A stretch of DNA of 64,000 nucleotides, from contig CM044961.1 of NCBI GenBank assembly GCA_024516035.1, positions 17,349,756-17,413,755 on the forward strand, in the 5' to 3' direction. The position numbers and the translations under genes are program-made. A model generated the notes under the pieces. It worked only from the letters and a program-made list of their open reading frames with translations, made no database searches and had not been told where the DNA came from. The stretch is from Bactericera cockerelli. Lineage: Eukaryota; Arthropoda; Insecta; Hemiptera; Triozidae. Below, in pieces: positions 12,201-27,800 of this stretch. How positions within the stretch are numbered: the first letter of the stretch is position 1; each line of letters starts with the position of its first letter.

Positions 12201-15200
12201 ACCGCATTTTGCTGTGATCTCTGGACCTGCAATGTCTGTTTAATGTTGACATTATCTTCCCTCTCTGATGAAGATGATATTGTGTCTTTTGCAGAACTTA
12301 TACATACATTTTCGTGTATTTCATTTTTGTATGTACAAGCATACATGCACATTGCACAATGCACATAATTATGTAGATAGATACTTGGTTGTTTCTCGTA
12401 GCTGGAGAAGTAAAAAAAACACTGCCAATTATGGACAATTGGACACAATACTTCCTCGTGATTGTTTCACATTGTGTACACGTGCGAATTTTGAGTTTTT
12501 ATACTAAATTACTTGTATCTCCGAAACGGCTGAACCGATTTTCTTCAAATTTGTTTTATATGGTAGAAAACCGTTTTTTCTACATTCTAGATTCTACAAA
12601 AAATTCTGTATCGGCAAGTCGTGATTCTTATTTTTTGACTTTATTGTCCAAAATTTCGGATTTTCTTATATATCAGAGTCAAATTATAATTAATTAAAAA
12701 AAAATATATAAAGCCTATGTAAAACAATAATATGCATATACATACAAAATTTCATCAAAATCGTGTGTACCGTTCACGAGATATAAGCATTTAAGTAAAA
12801 AGTTAGTGGTCAGGCGCATGGTCTCTTTCACCCAGAGCCGCTAGTACGAACTCGATGAATTTGAAATGGGACTATCTACAGAATGTCCTCCTAGATGTTT
12901 GCAAAATTTCATCAAAATCGGTCGAGTAGTTTCCGAGATTTGCGCGTTACAAGGAATCGTTTTAACAGACAGACAGACAGACCGACAGACGGACACAAAA
13001 CCAAATTTTCTCAGGAGGTTAGGAAACGTCCAGAAATATGAAAAAAATTGAAATCGGAGCAAAAAAATATTTTTTTTACAAAAACGAACACAATACTTCC
13101 GATTTCTAATATTAGAAATTTCTCGGAAGTAAAATGTTGTTGTGAATACTAAAAATGAACACTCTTGAAAAAAATATATATATAATTACTACAAATAACG
13201 CCTTTCGTGATGAAAAATTACTTGTAGAAAAAATATTCTGAGTGGGAAGCCAATAATGCGTTACTATAAGATAGGTAATATTTATGTAATCTAAAAGAAT
13301 AATAGTTATGAACAATTATAATTACAACAGTAAAGAAATGAAAGAGACTGATGTCTCAAAACCAGTTTATTATGACATTTTCACAACGGAAGGTCAATCC
13401 TGAGGTCCTCTCACAAGCATATTAACCTATCATAACAAACACCACCCGAGAAGACGGAGGATCCCCTTATTCCTCAATAATCCTCATCTCCTCAATAATC
13501 CTCATCTCCTCAGGAGAAAATTCAAGATTGTCCTTCTATGCAGACCAGGTAGGTATAAACTTAATGGTTATAATTAGGTCCTATACTGATATGATGGTTG
13601 TTTTTATTATGTATACACACATCTACCCACTTGTGTGACATAAGATTCGCTCATAATATTCCCGTAATATTTGCTTACTTTTACCTTATCATATCTGTAA
13701 TTTAATACATACACTTGTAATATTTACCAAATTATAGTGGGTAAGGCAATTAACTTTTTATATCTGCAGGTTCTCATTACAATCTCCATAGTATCCATGT
13801 TAGTACGTAATAATGTCAGGCTGATCATACTTGTATTGATGCTATAGATGAAGGTAAGAATAATACTGATGACAGTACCAATATTTTGATTAAGAAGTTA
13901 CAAGTACCTTCTCGAAGGTGCATTGACCTCTGTCATGTTAAATGTGACGGGCGTGGTGAGAAACGGGATGGGTAACCTATCACATGTTCGGGTTAGGTCG
14001 GCTGCAAGAAATTTCAATTGAATGGTCCATACCATGACGGGCGTTTTACCTTCCATTCGCTGGAAATTAACAAATCAGTTACTCAAATTAACCTCACATA
14101 GCTAGAGTTGGGTCGGACATGGCCAGCATTACGAGTGTTTGAATTTGATTGGTCAGTTGGTCACCCATCCAAGTTCTAACTCAACTACAGTGACAGAACG
14201 AGAGTAAATTGTTGTCATCAACTTAGAAGTATTCCTTAGGGAGAGAGCCAAAAAAATTGTAAGAAAAACGTGCCATAGACACTGGCTAAACATAGTTCCC
14301 ATTCAAGGACTCTGGGCTTACTCTTTTTTTTTTGAGAAGCTGGATTTGGTGTGGTAACTCATAATAGTTTTATTATGACTACGAACTTGTTAAACTGAAG
14401 AGGTACCTGAAGAACTGGATACAGCTCTTGAACAGTTAAATAGGGAACTAATTGGACTATGTGAGATGGCATTCACCACAGAGCCCAGCTGGACACAAGA
14501 GACGCAGGATAGAAAACAATGGACAGCTCAAGAGACCCTTCCAGAGGGGGATGCTATGGGTTCAGGATGATGACGGCAAAGGACTTTGTATTTTGCTAGT
14601 TTATGTTCTATTTTTTTTTTTTCCTTTTAGGCACTTTAACCCTGCTGGGGCAGGTCGTTCACGCCGTTGTTCTAATTTTGAGCCACAGGACGAAGAGGAC
14701 TTTAGGAATACCACTATTAATCTCCTCGCGATTGAGGTGATCTTTATCGGGATTTTTCAGACTAGAATAGTAAAATCCAGAAGCTACGGCTCTAAGTGCC
14801 AATCAGGATTAGATAGGTTGCGGTTAGAAAGTTTAGAACGCTCGTGGTCACGGTGAGTACTATTATCCAGACACGTAGATTAAGTGAGTGTAAAGCACTG
14901 CTAATCCCAGATAGACTGTTCGTGGTGAATGTTTTAGACTAGCCATTTCCCAGTGCTTCTACACGACTAAGTCCAAATCGACTGAAGAATGACGATAATT
15001 GGTGATAAAATATTCTTCTTTTAATCATAAGTGTTAGTGTTTGTTACTTCTGACAAGGCCCGAAAATCAGCCTTCGTTTTGTAAGGGTTGTGACTACACA
15101 GTTCAGAAATCTTGAGTTCGATCTCTGAAAAGAATTTTCCAACATAAAAATTTTCCTTCGAAGAAAAGATATACCTAAGATATCATCTCTTGGCAGAAGA

Positions 15201-18200
15201 ATAATTATCTTATGTTCGGCCCGACCCAGGCTGGATGAGGTTAGTGTGAGTAGCTGGTAACAGTCCTGAAAATTGAAGCGTCCTTCCTGCATAATAACTC
15301 AAATAAGAAAGTTAAACCAAGTAGAAACAGTGAACATGAAAGCAGCGGAGCCTAGACATTCGATCTGGGCTTCCGCAATTCCGCATACAGTCCTTTCATC
15401 ACTGGCGTGATATAGGAACATCATAGCTCCTGAAACTGCTAATAATTCAAAATGTATTCTTTTCGCATAGTTGTTTCTTGAAAGGTACCCCTTTTATTAT
15501 ACCCCTTGAAAGGTACCCCTTGTATTTTTATTGCAAGTGCTGTTCTTACTACAAATCCTGAAAACACCCCTGAATAACGACATCTGGCTCGAATATTCTT
15601 TACGTGTCCCGCCCGAGCTTATGTCAAGCCTCTGGTTCAATTCTATTTCTGATACAAGTTCTTAAACTTCAAGGTTCCTGCTAATTAACGTCTGTACATG
15701 AGCTATGGTTTTTGTTAATGACCACAGTTCAATTTCAGAGTTAATTTGGACAAGAAAAAAACCAACCACCTTCGGGTATTGATTCTTCGGGTCGTGCTGC
15801 AATGGGCGATTATTGAAAGAAAATTGTGAGCTTTTTCAAAATACCTACCTAGTTCAGAAAACCTATTTTTGTTTAGAGTGGCAAGGCGACTCAAAACACC
15901 AAGTGATGATTAAATTCTAGGTTTTTTTACTTCTTCAAAATCAATTTTTTTTTCAAACGTAAATAGAGAAGTGGGTATTGCACTTTTATGTTGGAACACA
16001 GGAGATACAATTTATCGCTTGTATAGACACAATTTCACCACTTATATGTTGAAACAATTGATACGAGTATATGTATACGTTATATATTTACCTTAATCTT
16101 TTAATTAATAAATATAACTACTTATTGTAACGAATTTCAATTTTAGTTCCGTCAATAGCCAAACCTAATTTCAGCAGTTGAGATGGAAGTAGAAGACTGT
16201 GAATTGTGAATTCTGCGCATGATTTTCATCACGTGAGTATTTGATTTTTGAAAAAAATATTAGTTAAGTCTTATTTCAAGTGTATTTTAGTAAATGTAGG
16301 TACCTATACTTGAAAAAAAATGAAGTGTTCTAAGCAGGAATGCAGGATTTTTTTTTCTTTTAGAGCCCCATTTATTTACAATACCAAAAAGATAAAAAAT
16401 AAATAGCTAATCATGGTGTATTAAATTTATTGATTTTAATTTTAATTCCCCTCACCTGGACACCCAAGGTTGACCACACAAAAATAAGTACATGAACTTG
16501 ACTTTTCGTTTTAACACCACATGCGTTCGCGTCGGATATCGATCAATGTAGTCCATTCTCTTGTTGCATAATCAACCTGTTATCGAGACTATCTATTCAT
16601 CCCTGCATGAATGGATGAATGAGTCAGAGTGAAATTCGGACCATGATTCAGACAACAAGTTTCGGAGTATGAATGAAGCAACTGCCCGATTACTATCTTT
16701 AGATTATTTAGTAATTTCTTTGCCAATTCTAAGTATACTCAGTGTATGATTTTAATTTACACTCTGTTGTAAAAGGTACAATGAACAATATAGCTAGGTA
16801 TGTTATAATTAGTAACTAGACCTAAGGTGAGTCATAATTGTCTAGTGGTGAATAAATGCATGTATAATTTAGAGATTTAGACTCTTTAGAACCCTACTTT
16901 AGTTTATTTTTAGTACTTGACGAATAACAGGAAAAAGTATTAGATGAACATGAATGTAAAAATTGCACAGATGTGTCTTTGCGAAAAGTACTTGGACCAC
17001 ATTTTACGGATGATTTGTCTGTCTAACTGCCAGCTCAAATCAGAGACATCACTTTAAATTTCAAACTGATTGTTAAGCACTGAAAAAGTCATATGCATAC
17101 ATGACATTAGAGTATTGTTAGGTGCTACCTAGACAAGTACATTCTGTACTATTCAGAATTTATAGTACCTATAATAAAGTACCTATAAACGGCACATACA
17201 TGCAAAAAACTATAGGAGTGGTAGCATATACTAGTATGATACACCTATTATGTATAGGGGCAATTTGACACCTTAATGTGTAAAACTAATTACAGTCAAA
17301 GGACGTGCAATTGAACAAGTCCCCACTGAGATCGGAACAATAATCAGAGAGAATTGCGCACACTCAAGAAAGAGGTATGAAATGTTCTGAATAACTTTAT
17401 TCACCTATACAATATGCGAATGGATATTGGTTACAGGGTGCCGAGATGGTCCATGCTAAAGACACTAATTATCATGGCAGTTTGGAATTATACGAATCAT
17501 TTCAGTGTCGTGGAATTCTGAAGAATTTGTTACCTATTGAATGGAGAAAAGTAGATTCAATGGAGACTATCATAGAAAAAAAATAAGGAATAGTCATTTG
17601 GAAACTAATTGTTGTGTGGCCAAACAAAAAGAGAACAGAGGGAAAAACAAAATAACACATTCTGTCGAAATCAACAAACATCTCTACATATAAACTCTAG
17701 GCAAACTCTTGAAGAAAATATTAAACTCCAACCAGCTTGCTCTTAAGGAAAAGGGTTGAAAATGCTTTCTACGTCCAAGAGAAGTTTTATTTTTACACTA
17801 TTTTTCTGGACGGCTAATAATTGGGTCTGTAAGGACAAACTGTGATTTGATCGTTTAAAAAACCGGCGCGCGGCGTGAGACGGCATTACTAACACCGCAA
17901 CAACAACAAGATATAGATATTCTGATCCTCAATCTATCCAAATCTGTTTCATCATATTGACGATAACTTTATTTAATTTGTCAAAGTCTTCATTGATTGT
18001 CTTGTGGTTCACTTGAGAGGATCCTGTACTCTGTATGAGGCATCGAGGCAAGGTTAATGACATTATGAGCAATCGTAATGACAGGCCCAATGAAATTCAA
18101 TACCTTTTATTAAGATTTAACTTTAACCCGCTCATGCACAATACCAATATCTTTGGCGAACTAGTGAAGATTAACGAAGAAGAATATTATGTTCCTGATA

Positions 18201-20947
18201 AATCGTATTTGGTTTTCAATGGAATTTGTTTTATAATCTTGTAGTTTAGTATTTTGAGTGTCATTGTCACAGGTATTACAAAAATAGAATCTTGTTGTAA
18301 AACACTTAAAAGAGAAAAATGCGTTTTTGAAAAATCATAAATAGGTTTAAGTGTTTGGTGATTTTCCCCCCAAACAGACAAAAGTTTTCAATGAAACACG
18401 TGACTCAGAGAAAAACATCACTTAAATTTGAATACCGCTAGCGCTCTAAGCTAAAATGTTATTGGTAAATTACTTTTCTGTCTTTCCTCCCACTCATATT
18501 TCCTTCTCTCTCAAACCGTTTGATTTTTCTCTCATCTCCCAGGAAATTTGAGATATCGAGTTTTCAGAATAAATTGAGAGAAAACGATGGTTTTGATTGA
18601 GTCATTTTTTCCGAGAATATTCAATGACGTAGGGTGTTTCGTTTTGCGAAAAAAAAATAAATAAAAAAATAATAATAAAAATTTATAATCTATTCAATAT
18701 TAAGGTAAGGGTTAATCAGTTTCAAATGGCTCTGATCACTGGCACAAGTTGAATCAATCACACTGACTGATTGATTTGGATTGTGCCTGGTCTTGACTCA
18801 GGAATGAATTGAACAATCAACAATGGTCCTCTAATATTGCTGGTAAAAGTTCACTTAACACTTTATAGTGTGAGACTTATATGACAAAAAATGCACAGTG
18901 ATGTCCGATCTTTTTTTTTTATCTGGATTTTTAACAATTTTATCATGTGTGTTTGTTTATTATATTTTGGGAGGCCTTTGTAAGGGCCTTTTTTGTTGGC
19001 AAATATCCATACCTATGTATTTTCATATCTATTTTAACAATAACAAGAATTTTATTATTACCTAAGTTTAATTTTTAGATACTTACTCTGTGTACTGTAT
19101 GTAGAGGAAGCTAGGAATATAATGGCTAACAATAGGAATAATATTTCACTGAATGCTCTTCCATCTTTCCACAATATCTGAAACAAAAGAATAAATACTC
19201 AAATTAATATATTGTTATTAAGTAATAATTTATTGTTAGTGAATGTCATCTTTCTCACTGAAGTAAGTTGCTAGGTAATCAATGTTTCTTGTCAGGTTGC
19301 AAAAGTACTGCAATGTTTCTAAAGATTAGTGAATTAAAGATTTTTTTGATGGCACCTTCTTCTTTCACTAATTTTCCAAGCCAACTGTGACTTGAAAAAA
19401 AAAATCTTTAAAGCTTTACTAGTGTTAATTATGTTTATTGAATGGAAAAAAAGCTTTCGTTATTCTTAAGCTTTCTAAATAGTATAATAATTATGATTTT
19501 CTAGTGCTGTCAAGCAACCAAATGGAGACTAATTGTACCAGATTGACAGTGCACATAAATATGTGCAATTGTACATGTAAGTACGTTACAAAACATAGGT
19601 GAAAGAAAACATAATAGAGGATGTGCCAACAGCACTTTTCGACATCTTTTTTGACGCGATGATTAACACATTTTCAATGTTCAACATGTATTCTAATGTG
19701 TTTGTTTGGTTGGATTATAGATGTATAGTTGTGCTAGTCAGATGGTCATGAAAGTCTCATAGCAATCTCCTCTTGGAATACTAGAACACAAGATCAAATC
19801 AGGAATACCTATATTTTTGATTAAATTTCTCTTTTTGTTTTCAATTCTAGGTAGATGGCTTTTATCGATGCAGATTTTTTTATCTCTTCAATTTCAGGAA
19901 TATTGTAGTTTTTTTACTATCAAAACAAGTTGAAAGTTTCTATTTGGAACAAAATAATGTCTAGGGTCGAGACAAATACCAATACTATTATAAAATGATT
20001 TTGGTTTCCAAACAATCGAATTGTTAATTCATTGCGAGGTAGTCAGGCGAGAGCGGGCTGGTCAGTGGTCATGTCACAGGCTTTGCTTGAATTTGAGCAC
20101 ACGTTCCAACAGACCATCTTCAGTGTTCAGAGCAATAATAATAATAATAATAATATCGCCTTATTTATACTGCCCGATTAAGACTATTAAGTCCCATAAT
20201 TCCAGCAGTAAACCCAAGACGTATTATTATGTGGTAAAAATCCCAAATGAGAGGATAACTTGTCATGTCCCGGCTGGGTTTCGAACCCACGACCTCTGGA
20301 ATCTCTGGATTCACAGAGTGCCGCCTTTACCACTGAGCTACCGGGACACACTTTTAAATAGGAGTTAGTCACCGTGGTCCCGTGGGGTAGCGCTAGGCTT
20401 GCACGCACGGTGACATAGGTTCGAATCCCAGGCGAGTCTGAATTTTTCGGCTCTGTTGGATGTTACGGGGTACACTCATACCTCGTGAGGAAAACTGAGA
20501 AGCTGCTTTAACATGAGCGGCGACCAGTGGCTGAATTAAGGAAATAAGACATTAGGATATTCAAGGAAAAAGAAAAAGTCCTGTAATTCTGTGCTACTAA
20601 CTAAAATTGTGGTACAATAACTCAAAGAAACACTAATATTAATTTCATAGGAGTTTTTTTTTAACTAATGGTATTAGATTTAAATTTCAAATTTGAAGAA
20701 AGAAGAACTGTTGAGGTTACAATAACATCAGTTAAAGAAATTTTAATATTGTCCTAGAGGGCTAAGCTACAACCTAATAGCACACAGATAAAAAAATTCT
20801 GTCCCACAAGTCCCATCACACTACCAGTCCTCTAAATCAGAAGAGGTTATTGGTAATTGGCTGTCTTCCCACTCATGTATAGCCTCATCGCCTGATCGTG
20901 CGAACATTACCTATTGCTGTCACGTGACTCCAAGTGTGTGTCCACTG

Positions 20948-20978
<31 letters not shown>

Positions 20979-23900
20979 AATAACAACAACAAAATAACAT
21001 TATTACCATAATCACAACACCACTATCAACTTCAACACTATTCATATTTTGATCGAATTCATTTCTATATTACTGCCAGGATTCCTCTAGCTTATATCGT
21101 ATAGGCACTTTGGAGTTTCGACTCTCTGGTTCTCAAGGACGTCGACCAACTTAACTGCGTCAGAAGTAAACATGAAAAAAATGTGGTCTTTTTTGTCGCA
21201 ATGACCAATAATTACCGACGTACCCCTTTCGTAAAAGTATACAGACAACATACCAACACATCACGTCTCGCTAATACCTTCTTAAAGTTCTCACAACGAA
21301 ACTAATATTAATCCTACGAACTAAATATTAATGATTAATTTATAATGTCACACCACTGAAAATATTAATCCACGTAAGATGTCATTATTACTACAGAAAT
21401 AGGTTGTCTAGCGTTCAGCATTGACAGAGAATTGAGCAACATATCACCTTAGTATAGTGTCCTAGGAATAATTTAATTAAAATTAACTTAATCTTCTATG
21501 AAAATAGAAGATATTATTCAAATTGAAGATATTATTTTCATCTAAAGAGATTACACGTTCACCACAAATTCAATACATAGATAGTATAGATTCCTACCTA
21601 TGTCATCAATTATTACTCTATATAATATTTTATATGGTATATAAGCTTGCATTTGTATAGAAATCGTTTTAAGACGGCAGTAAGTAATACATACGATTTA
21701 GGCAATAGTTTGATTGTACACATGTTTTGTCCCTTAGATCGTTTGAATTTTTGAAATAAACTTTCATATCTACGAGTATCGTCATCATCATAGGGTGGCG
21801 TCATCGTGAACGATGGTAGCCAGACAGCGGAGGAATGACTCAGCACTTCTACCACTGTCTTTACAAGGAGGCTAATAATTGACAAGGGCCCCCAGAACCA
21901 AGCCAATGCTGGTCTACTCCTTGTTTATAGTCCGCCAGCCAGACTCGTATACCATTGTCTACGAGTATACCATTGTAAAATCATATTACAAGTAAATGAA
22001 ATTATTATAATTAAAATCTATGGATTACATGGTTCATATAATTAAACATCAGGTATAAGGACCTACCACAAGTGAGCCCGTCTGCCGTTCCCTTCCATTG
22101 CATATAAAAATGGGCTTGTTATTCACGACTTCTACACAGCACAAGATCTCAAAGAGGATTATTTGGCAGGGTAGAATTGGTGAGAGTGTTTACTAACCGA
22201 CTTGCCATTCAGAACGAGTAAGGTATTTGCCATTATAAAAACTAGACTATCGTTCCTTGTTATCACTAGGTACCAATATTAGGCCAATATGTGGAGTACT
22301 CTCGCCAACTATAATGCAACACAACTGAGCAATACTCGTGATATAAATTTAATAACTTACAGGGTGTTAAATCTGTTAATGATTGATCACATTCCTTTCT
22401 GAAAATCGGTGCAGTCAAAACTTTTCATTATTTAGCGGATATCAACCGGATGCTGCTATCGGTTTGTTTAATTTTTTTTTTTTTTTTTTTTTTTTAAAGA
22501 AATTCTAATTGTGAATACAGAGTCTTTCCTGATTTCAAAAAAGCTTTTTAGACTTTAATTATTTCTAGACTGTTACTATAAGATGATAAGTGACTATTTA
22601 AATTCAATCCCTCGATATGCTGGCAAAAATCCCAAAACAAAATGGCCCAAACCAGGCTGATTGAGCTAATCTTATTAGCTGATTAGCTAGTTTCCAGCGA
22701 ATGGAGGGTAAAACTCACATCTCGTTAATATGACTCTAGAACTTAAAAGAAACTTTGAACTCCAAAACACAACATTTACTGTTTAGGTGAAAAAAGTTGC
22801 CATTTGTCTGTCACGAACCACCGAGGTTTCATGGAACGACGAAGTACCGGTGCTTCAACAATCAAGCGACTAATGTCGACCAATGTCATCCCCCAGCTCG
22901 CTAGTCACCCTGTATACCGCCACTCTGTGAATTGATTTGGGCGTGGTGTGGTTCGTGCTTGGCCGATGGCAGTGGTAGTTTGCCTTGGCACTACCGATAC
23001 GGTTCCGGGCAATCACTTCACGGCAAAACACCTCTTGAACCAGTCTCTCTGGCTCTGCACTCGCACTTCTCGCCAGAATGACAAGGCAGTCACCACAAGT
23101 CAGATCTCCCCGTCAGAAAGTCAATGATTTCAATCAGAGAGCAGGAAGAATGGTTCAGTTATGAGGAAGAGGTAGGGACGGAAAATGATGAAAAATGCTG
23201 AAAAAAATTGGGGACTGTACTGTTGTAGACTCTCCAGAAACGTAAGAAAAAGAGACTGAAATAGAGAGAGAGAGAGAAAAAAATAGATAGATAGAGAGAG
23301 GAAATTAGGAGGGCCAAACCTTGGCCACGGAAAACGGCCTGATCTGTTCATGTATGTAGTTCAGGGATTTTTCCTTAGCGGAAAACTTGTTTAGCAATGG
23401 ACGAAACCAGTCAACCTTTGATTGATATCTGACAGACCAATGATTGTTCACATAGATTATTCATATCTCTATTGTTCGCTTTTCAAGAGTTGAACAGTTC
23501 AGAGATCAACCAAGTGTCCTTCAACCCTATAAGAACACGATCAGAGGTTAAAGAGAATTGAATGCATTGCGTCTAAAATAAATCTATACATCTGGCGATT
23601 TTTCTAGAGCATCAAATTACAATCCAAAAGACCTCATCACCTCTGAACCATTCTTCAATGCTAGATGCCTCCAGTCTGTCTAACTGTCGCGTCGTGGCAT
23701 TTAGCATGGAATCTAGTACATTGACTTGCCCTGAGACACATTTGAAATTTACTAAACTAAGTAGGGTAAATACTAGTATATTCATATATTATGTACAATT
23801 GTACATACAAAACATACAAATACTTCTTTGGCTATTATTAACATTTTTAACATAATTGAACCTCTTTTTTATCATCCTCACCTTCATCTCTTGTTCTTCT

Positions 23901-24814
23901 TCTTTTCTCACTTTCACTCAGCAATATTTCGCTTCGACTTTTCTCGGTCATTCAGTAAGTCGCAACTGAAAAGGACCTTCAACCTTTAGAATTAGGTATG
24001 TACAAATTTACATTGACCAAGTTAGAAACCCTCGCAAGAAATATTAAAACATAATATGAAAGGACTTTAACATCCCTCTATTTGAACATTTGAATGTGAA
24101 AGGGTCTTTAAAATACATGGATTTTAACATTCGAATATGAAAGAGCTTTAACATAGATACCTATACCTGGATCAGTCATTATTCAAATTAGTGAGTAGCT
24201 GACGACAGTCGACTACTGCAAGAGCCAAGTGATGCGTAGAGGATGGTTCTTACTTTCCAATTTATATCCTCGCTCAGTCCTCGCTCAGTTGAGCAACAGC
24301 AGGGGCATTGATATGGTCATTGAGCATGTATGAAGCTCACTGAACTCTGTGATTACGTAGTCCATTTATTGGTCTTTTAAGGGAAGACGTACTTGCAGTG
24401 AATATATCAGTGGTATTCGAGGGTAATCGGTATTTGTAATTGCATTTTATTAATGGTATTTGAGAGAAAACATCATGATTGTGGTTGTATGTAAGTATTT
24501 CAGGTGAACAAGTATAATCATGTTTTAATTTCACGAATTAAATTATTTTTCAAATAAAATATTAAATAGGTATCTAAAAATATTACAGAAATAGTACATT
24601 ATACAGTCGAACTTGGATATAAGAGAACTCGAATGACCTGTGATTATTTCTCTTATATTCAGATTTTTCTAATAAGGAGGTCATTTTCGTTTATGGAGAG
24701 ATAAATTTGACCTAGAAATCGTTCTCTTATATCCAGGTTTTGCTTATAACCAGGTTCGACTAGTATTTATGAATGTGAAAAATGACTTAGCAAACTAAAC
24801 ATTAAGATGATTTA

Positions 24815-24848
<34 letters not shown>

Positions 24849-27800
24849 AAGTCAGAAGTTCCTGTGAGCTAAACGTGAAACAAATAGTTCAAAATTGACG
24901 AGTAGTGAAGCAATTAATCAAGAATCGGAAACCTCGCCAAGTCGAGCATAGTCCAAGTGTTGAAATCCTACGACATACGTGGGAGCAACCGAAGCTAGGT
25001 TTACAAGTCGGCACAGAAGATTAAGTTGTGAAATTAACATAATCTTGGCTACCAAAGTTGTTGCCAATGTTGGGCCCGTGTCGTGACTCGGAGTTTCGCG
25101 GTCATGCTTCAAGTCACCGAACTTGCCCATCAGAAAGCCTGATGCTACACAACAAGGATCACCCTCATCATGCTATCCTACACAACCAGCATCAACCCCA
25201 ACCTTAAGTGCAGTATTTATTCACTAGCTCTAGTATACTTCAGCGAGTGGTACAGCAATCTATATTTATTTTAGGTAGGTTCCACATATTTATTTCTCAT
25301 CTCTTTGTTTCTTTTTTTCATACTTATTTTAATGTATTTTGACTTGTGTTAACAATTTATGTAAATTGATAAACATTAATAAAAACTTTGATTTGAACTG
25401 TTCCTTTGAGTGGAATAAACAAACTCATATGATGTTTGGCTAATGGACCATTCATTAACCATTAACACATAGAGTAGACCAAGGCCTCATTTCAGAAAAC
25501 CTTTTTAGTCTCAAATCCCCATAATATACCTACCTTTCGACCGTCCGAATTTGTTAAAATAAGCAATTTGAAAAAAAGTTGAAAAGGAGATTTGGGGACT
25601 TTTGAACCAGGAGTGGACCAGGTGTAGCTGGGAGACTTTTGGTCTCAAGAGCCAGTATTCACAGTGAGGAGACCACCAGTCTGGCAGAGAGAGTGTATGT
25701 TCCTCATCAGTCTGGATGAGAAACTATTAATTTACAAGGAGTACACCATAGAAGTAAGAGCAAAAACCATAGATTTTCAGATCCAAATTGCAGGTGGGTG
25801 ATTACGTAAATTGGTTCATAATTCAATATTGCAATTCTGGTTTTAGAACGCCTTAATATAGACATATTCTTTCCGGCCCTCGGTTGGGCAGGAATGCCAG
25901 CATCATGAAGTCTTCACCTCGCTAGCCGTTGCTTTACTTCGGTGATTCTAGAAAAACCGGTTCATTCAACGCGCCAACGACGCGCAACGCTGGTAAACAT
26001 ACTCTTATCTGGATATATACATGAAAGTTGTTTTCCAAATCGGTGTAAGTTACTATTGACCTTGAATTGACTTTCATTGAATGAACAATTTCGAAAATCT
26101 AGTTCTCCTCCACAGACTTTTGCTGCTACTGATGGCCTTTACTAGCTTCCATTTTATTATGCAAAATATGCCACAAAAGTTTTATTGGACACTGAGCCCA
26201 CGGTGTAAATGCAGAAGTTTACATGAAGACCTCCCTACGAATCACTAATCAGAGCTATTGGCTTGCAACTACCTACCATGAGCGAGAGATAGAGAGGGAG
26301 AGATAACATACATGCTTATGTACATAGGTACATACTTGTTAAACTCTAGTGTCGAACATTACTTAAAATTTTGAGGGAATTTTTCACGTTTAAGACAGTT
26401 TTAAGACACGTTTAAGACAACAGTCTGGCTGGGGGACTATAAACAGGGAGTAGACAAGCATTGGCTAGGTTCTGGGGGCCCTTGTCAATTTTATTATTAG
26501 CCTCCTTGTAAAGACAGTGGTAGAAGCGCTGAGTCATTCCTCCACTGTTTGGCTACCATCGTTCACGATGATGCCACCGTATGACGATGAAGACAATTTA
26601 TTTAAGCCCTCTTACTGAGAAGTCCTGTTTAAAATTGACAACCGTTCAGCACAAAATCAAGAGATACCTATAAACCACGAAGAAGAAGAAAAACAAGAAA
26701 ATAAAGAAGATGAAAGATAAACATAAACAAACATCTAAAATTTGAAGGAAAACAAGTACCCAAGTTCAATGCTTCATGGTTGCTACGACTCTCCACTTTG
26801 ACGGTTAGTCAGACTGGGTGTCTGTCACTAGACTTGATCTAAAATAGAATCACCTTGTTTATATTCTATCCAAGTTGTCTAAAGTAGATATTATAATACA
26901 AGTAATAGAAAAAAAACACCCAAGTTAACCTTGGAGGAAGACCCAAGAAGCACTTTTACCCAAGAAGCATGATTGAAATAGAAAGGTTATTTGATGGCAT
27001 GTATAATCAGAACTATTACCTGCTGATGAAAGCAAATTGGCTCGAAAAACAGTTGTGCAGGTATGTTCTAATATTCATATAGGTACATCCTCAGAAGTTA
27101 GACTTAGCTTATAGGAGATGTATTGTTTATAATATCTTTCTTGTACAAATAAATAAAAGTATTCAATTCAATTCAATTCAATTCAATTCAATTCAATTCA
27201 ATCTAGTACAACTTCTCACTTTTCTGTTCATAGTGATACTTCTAATAAGACAATTTGTCGAATCCAAACGCTTGAGACGGTCGACAATTTCTGAAATTCT
27301 AGATTCTAGAATCTAAATTATTAGTTCAATTTATTTCCATGTCAACTATCCGTAAATATTGTGTTTCTGATTGGCTTATTTCAATTTATCCTGGCATCCA
27401 TTATTTCTATAATTTGACTAGTTATACTTTGTTCTTAAGTTCATGTCTTTCTAGAAATGATTGTTCGACACTGTTTCAACGAGAACAAAATTATCCTGGG
27501 TTGGTAACAGCTCATAACTTTACGAGTCGATTGAGTTCAGAGTGTGTGGGAGGCCCATTAGATAAACCAACACAAAGCTCTCGGGGACTTGACAACTCAA
27601 TAGAGAGGTATCCTAGGTAAGGTTTTCAATATAATTGAGTACCACACTCGGTTGACTTGGTTCAGTCTTGATTCAAGTAGTGCTCTGTTCAGCAGTACTG
27701 CTTTATTGAGAAGTTGTGTTTTATTTAGACTGTCAGCGCAGAACAGGGAGTCCCATTATGCCAACCGTTTAATACTAACTTAATTGTCCAACCCGGCAAC

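Noticed and set aside
12841..13062. Short ORFs with a VSVCRSV-type peptide, repeated at 45483 and 63090
   Set aside because: They are translations of the family P repeat, including its GTCTGTCG tract, not genes.
14452..14856. 134-codon plus-strand ORF
   Set aside because: Not recognisable, contains a T run encoding FFFF, and lies in intron 2 without splice or conservation support. It could be repeat-derived.
17281..17380. Possible coding remnant ([16 protein letters not shown] in one frame)
   Set aside because: Only about 30 codons, with no family recognised and no flanking support.
20273..20348. tRNA gene (and similar heads at 5041, 50814 and 617)
   Set aside because: Each continues into a shared non-tRNA body and tail and occurs in many copies, which marks SINEs. 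Internal arms do not fold as a full cloverleaf.
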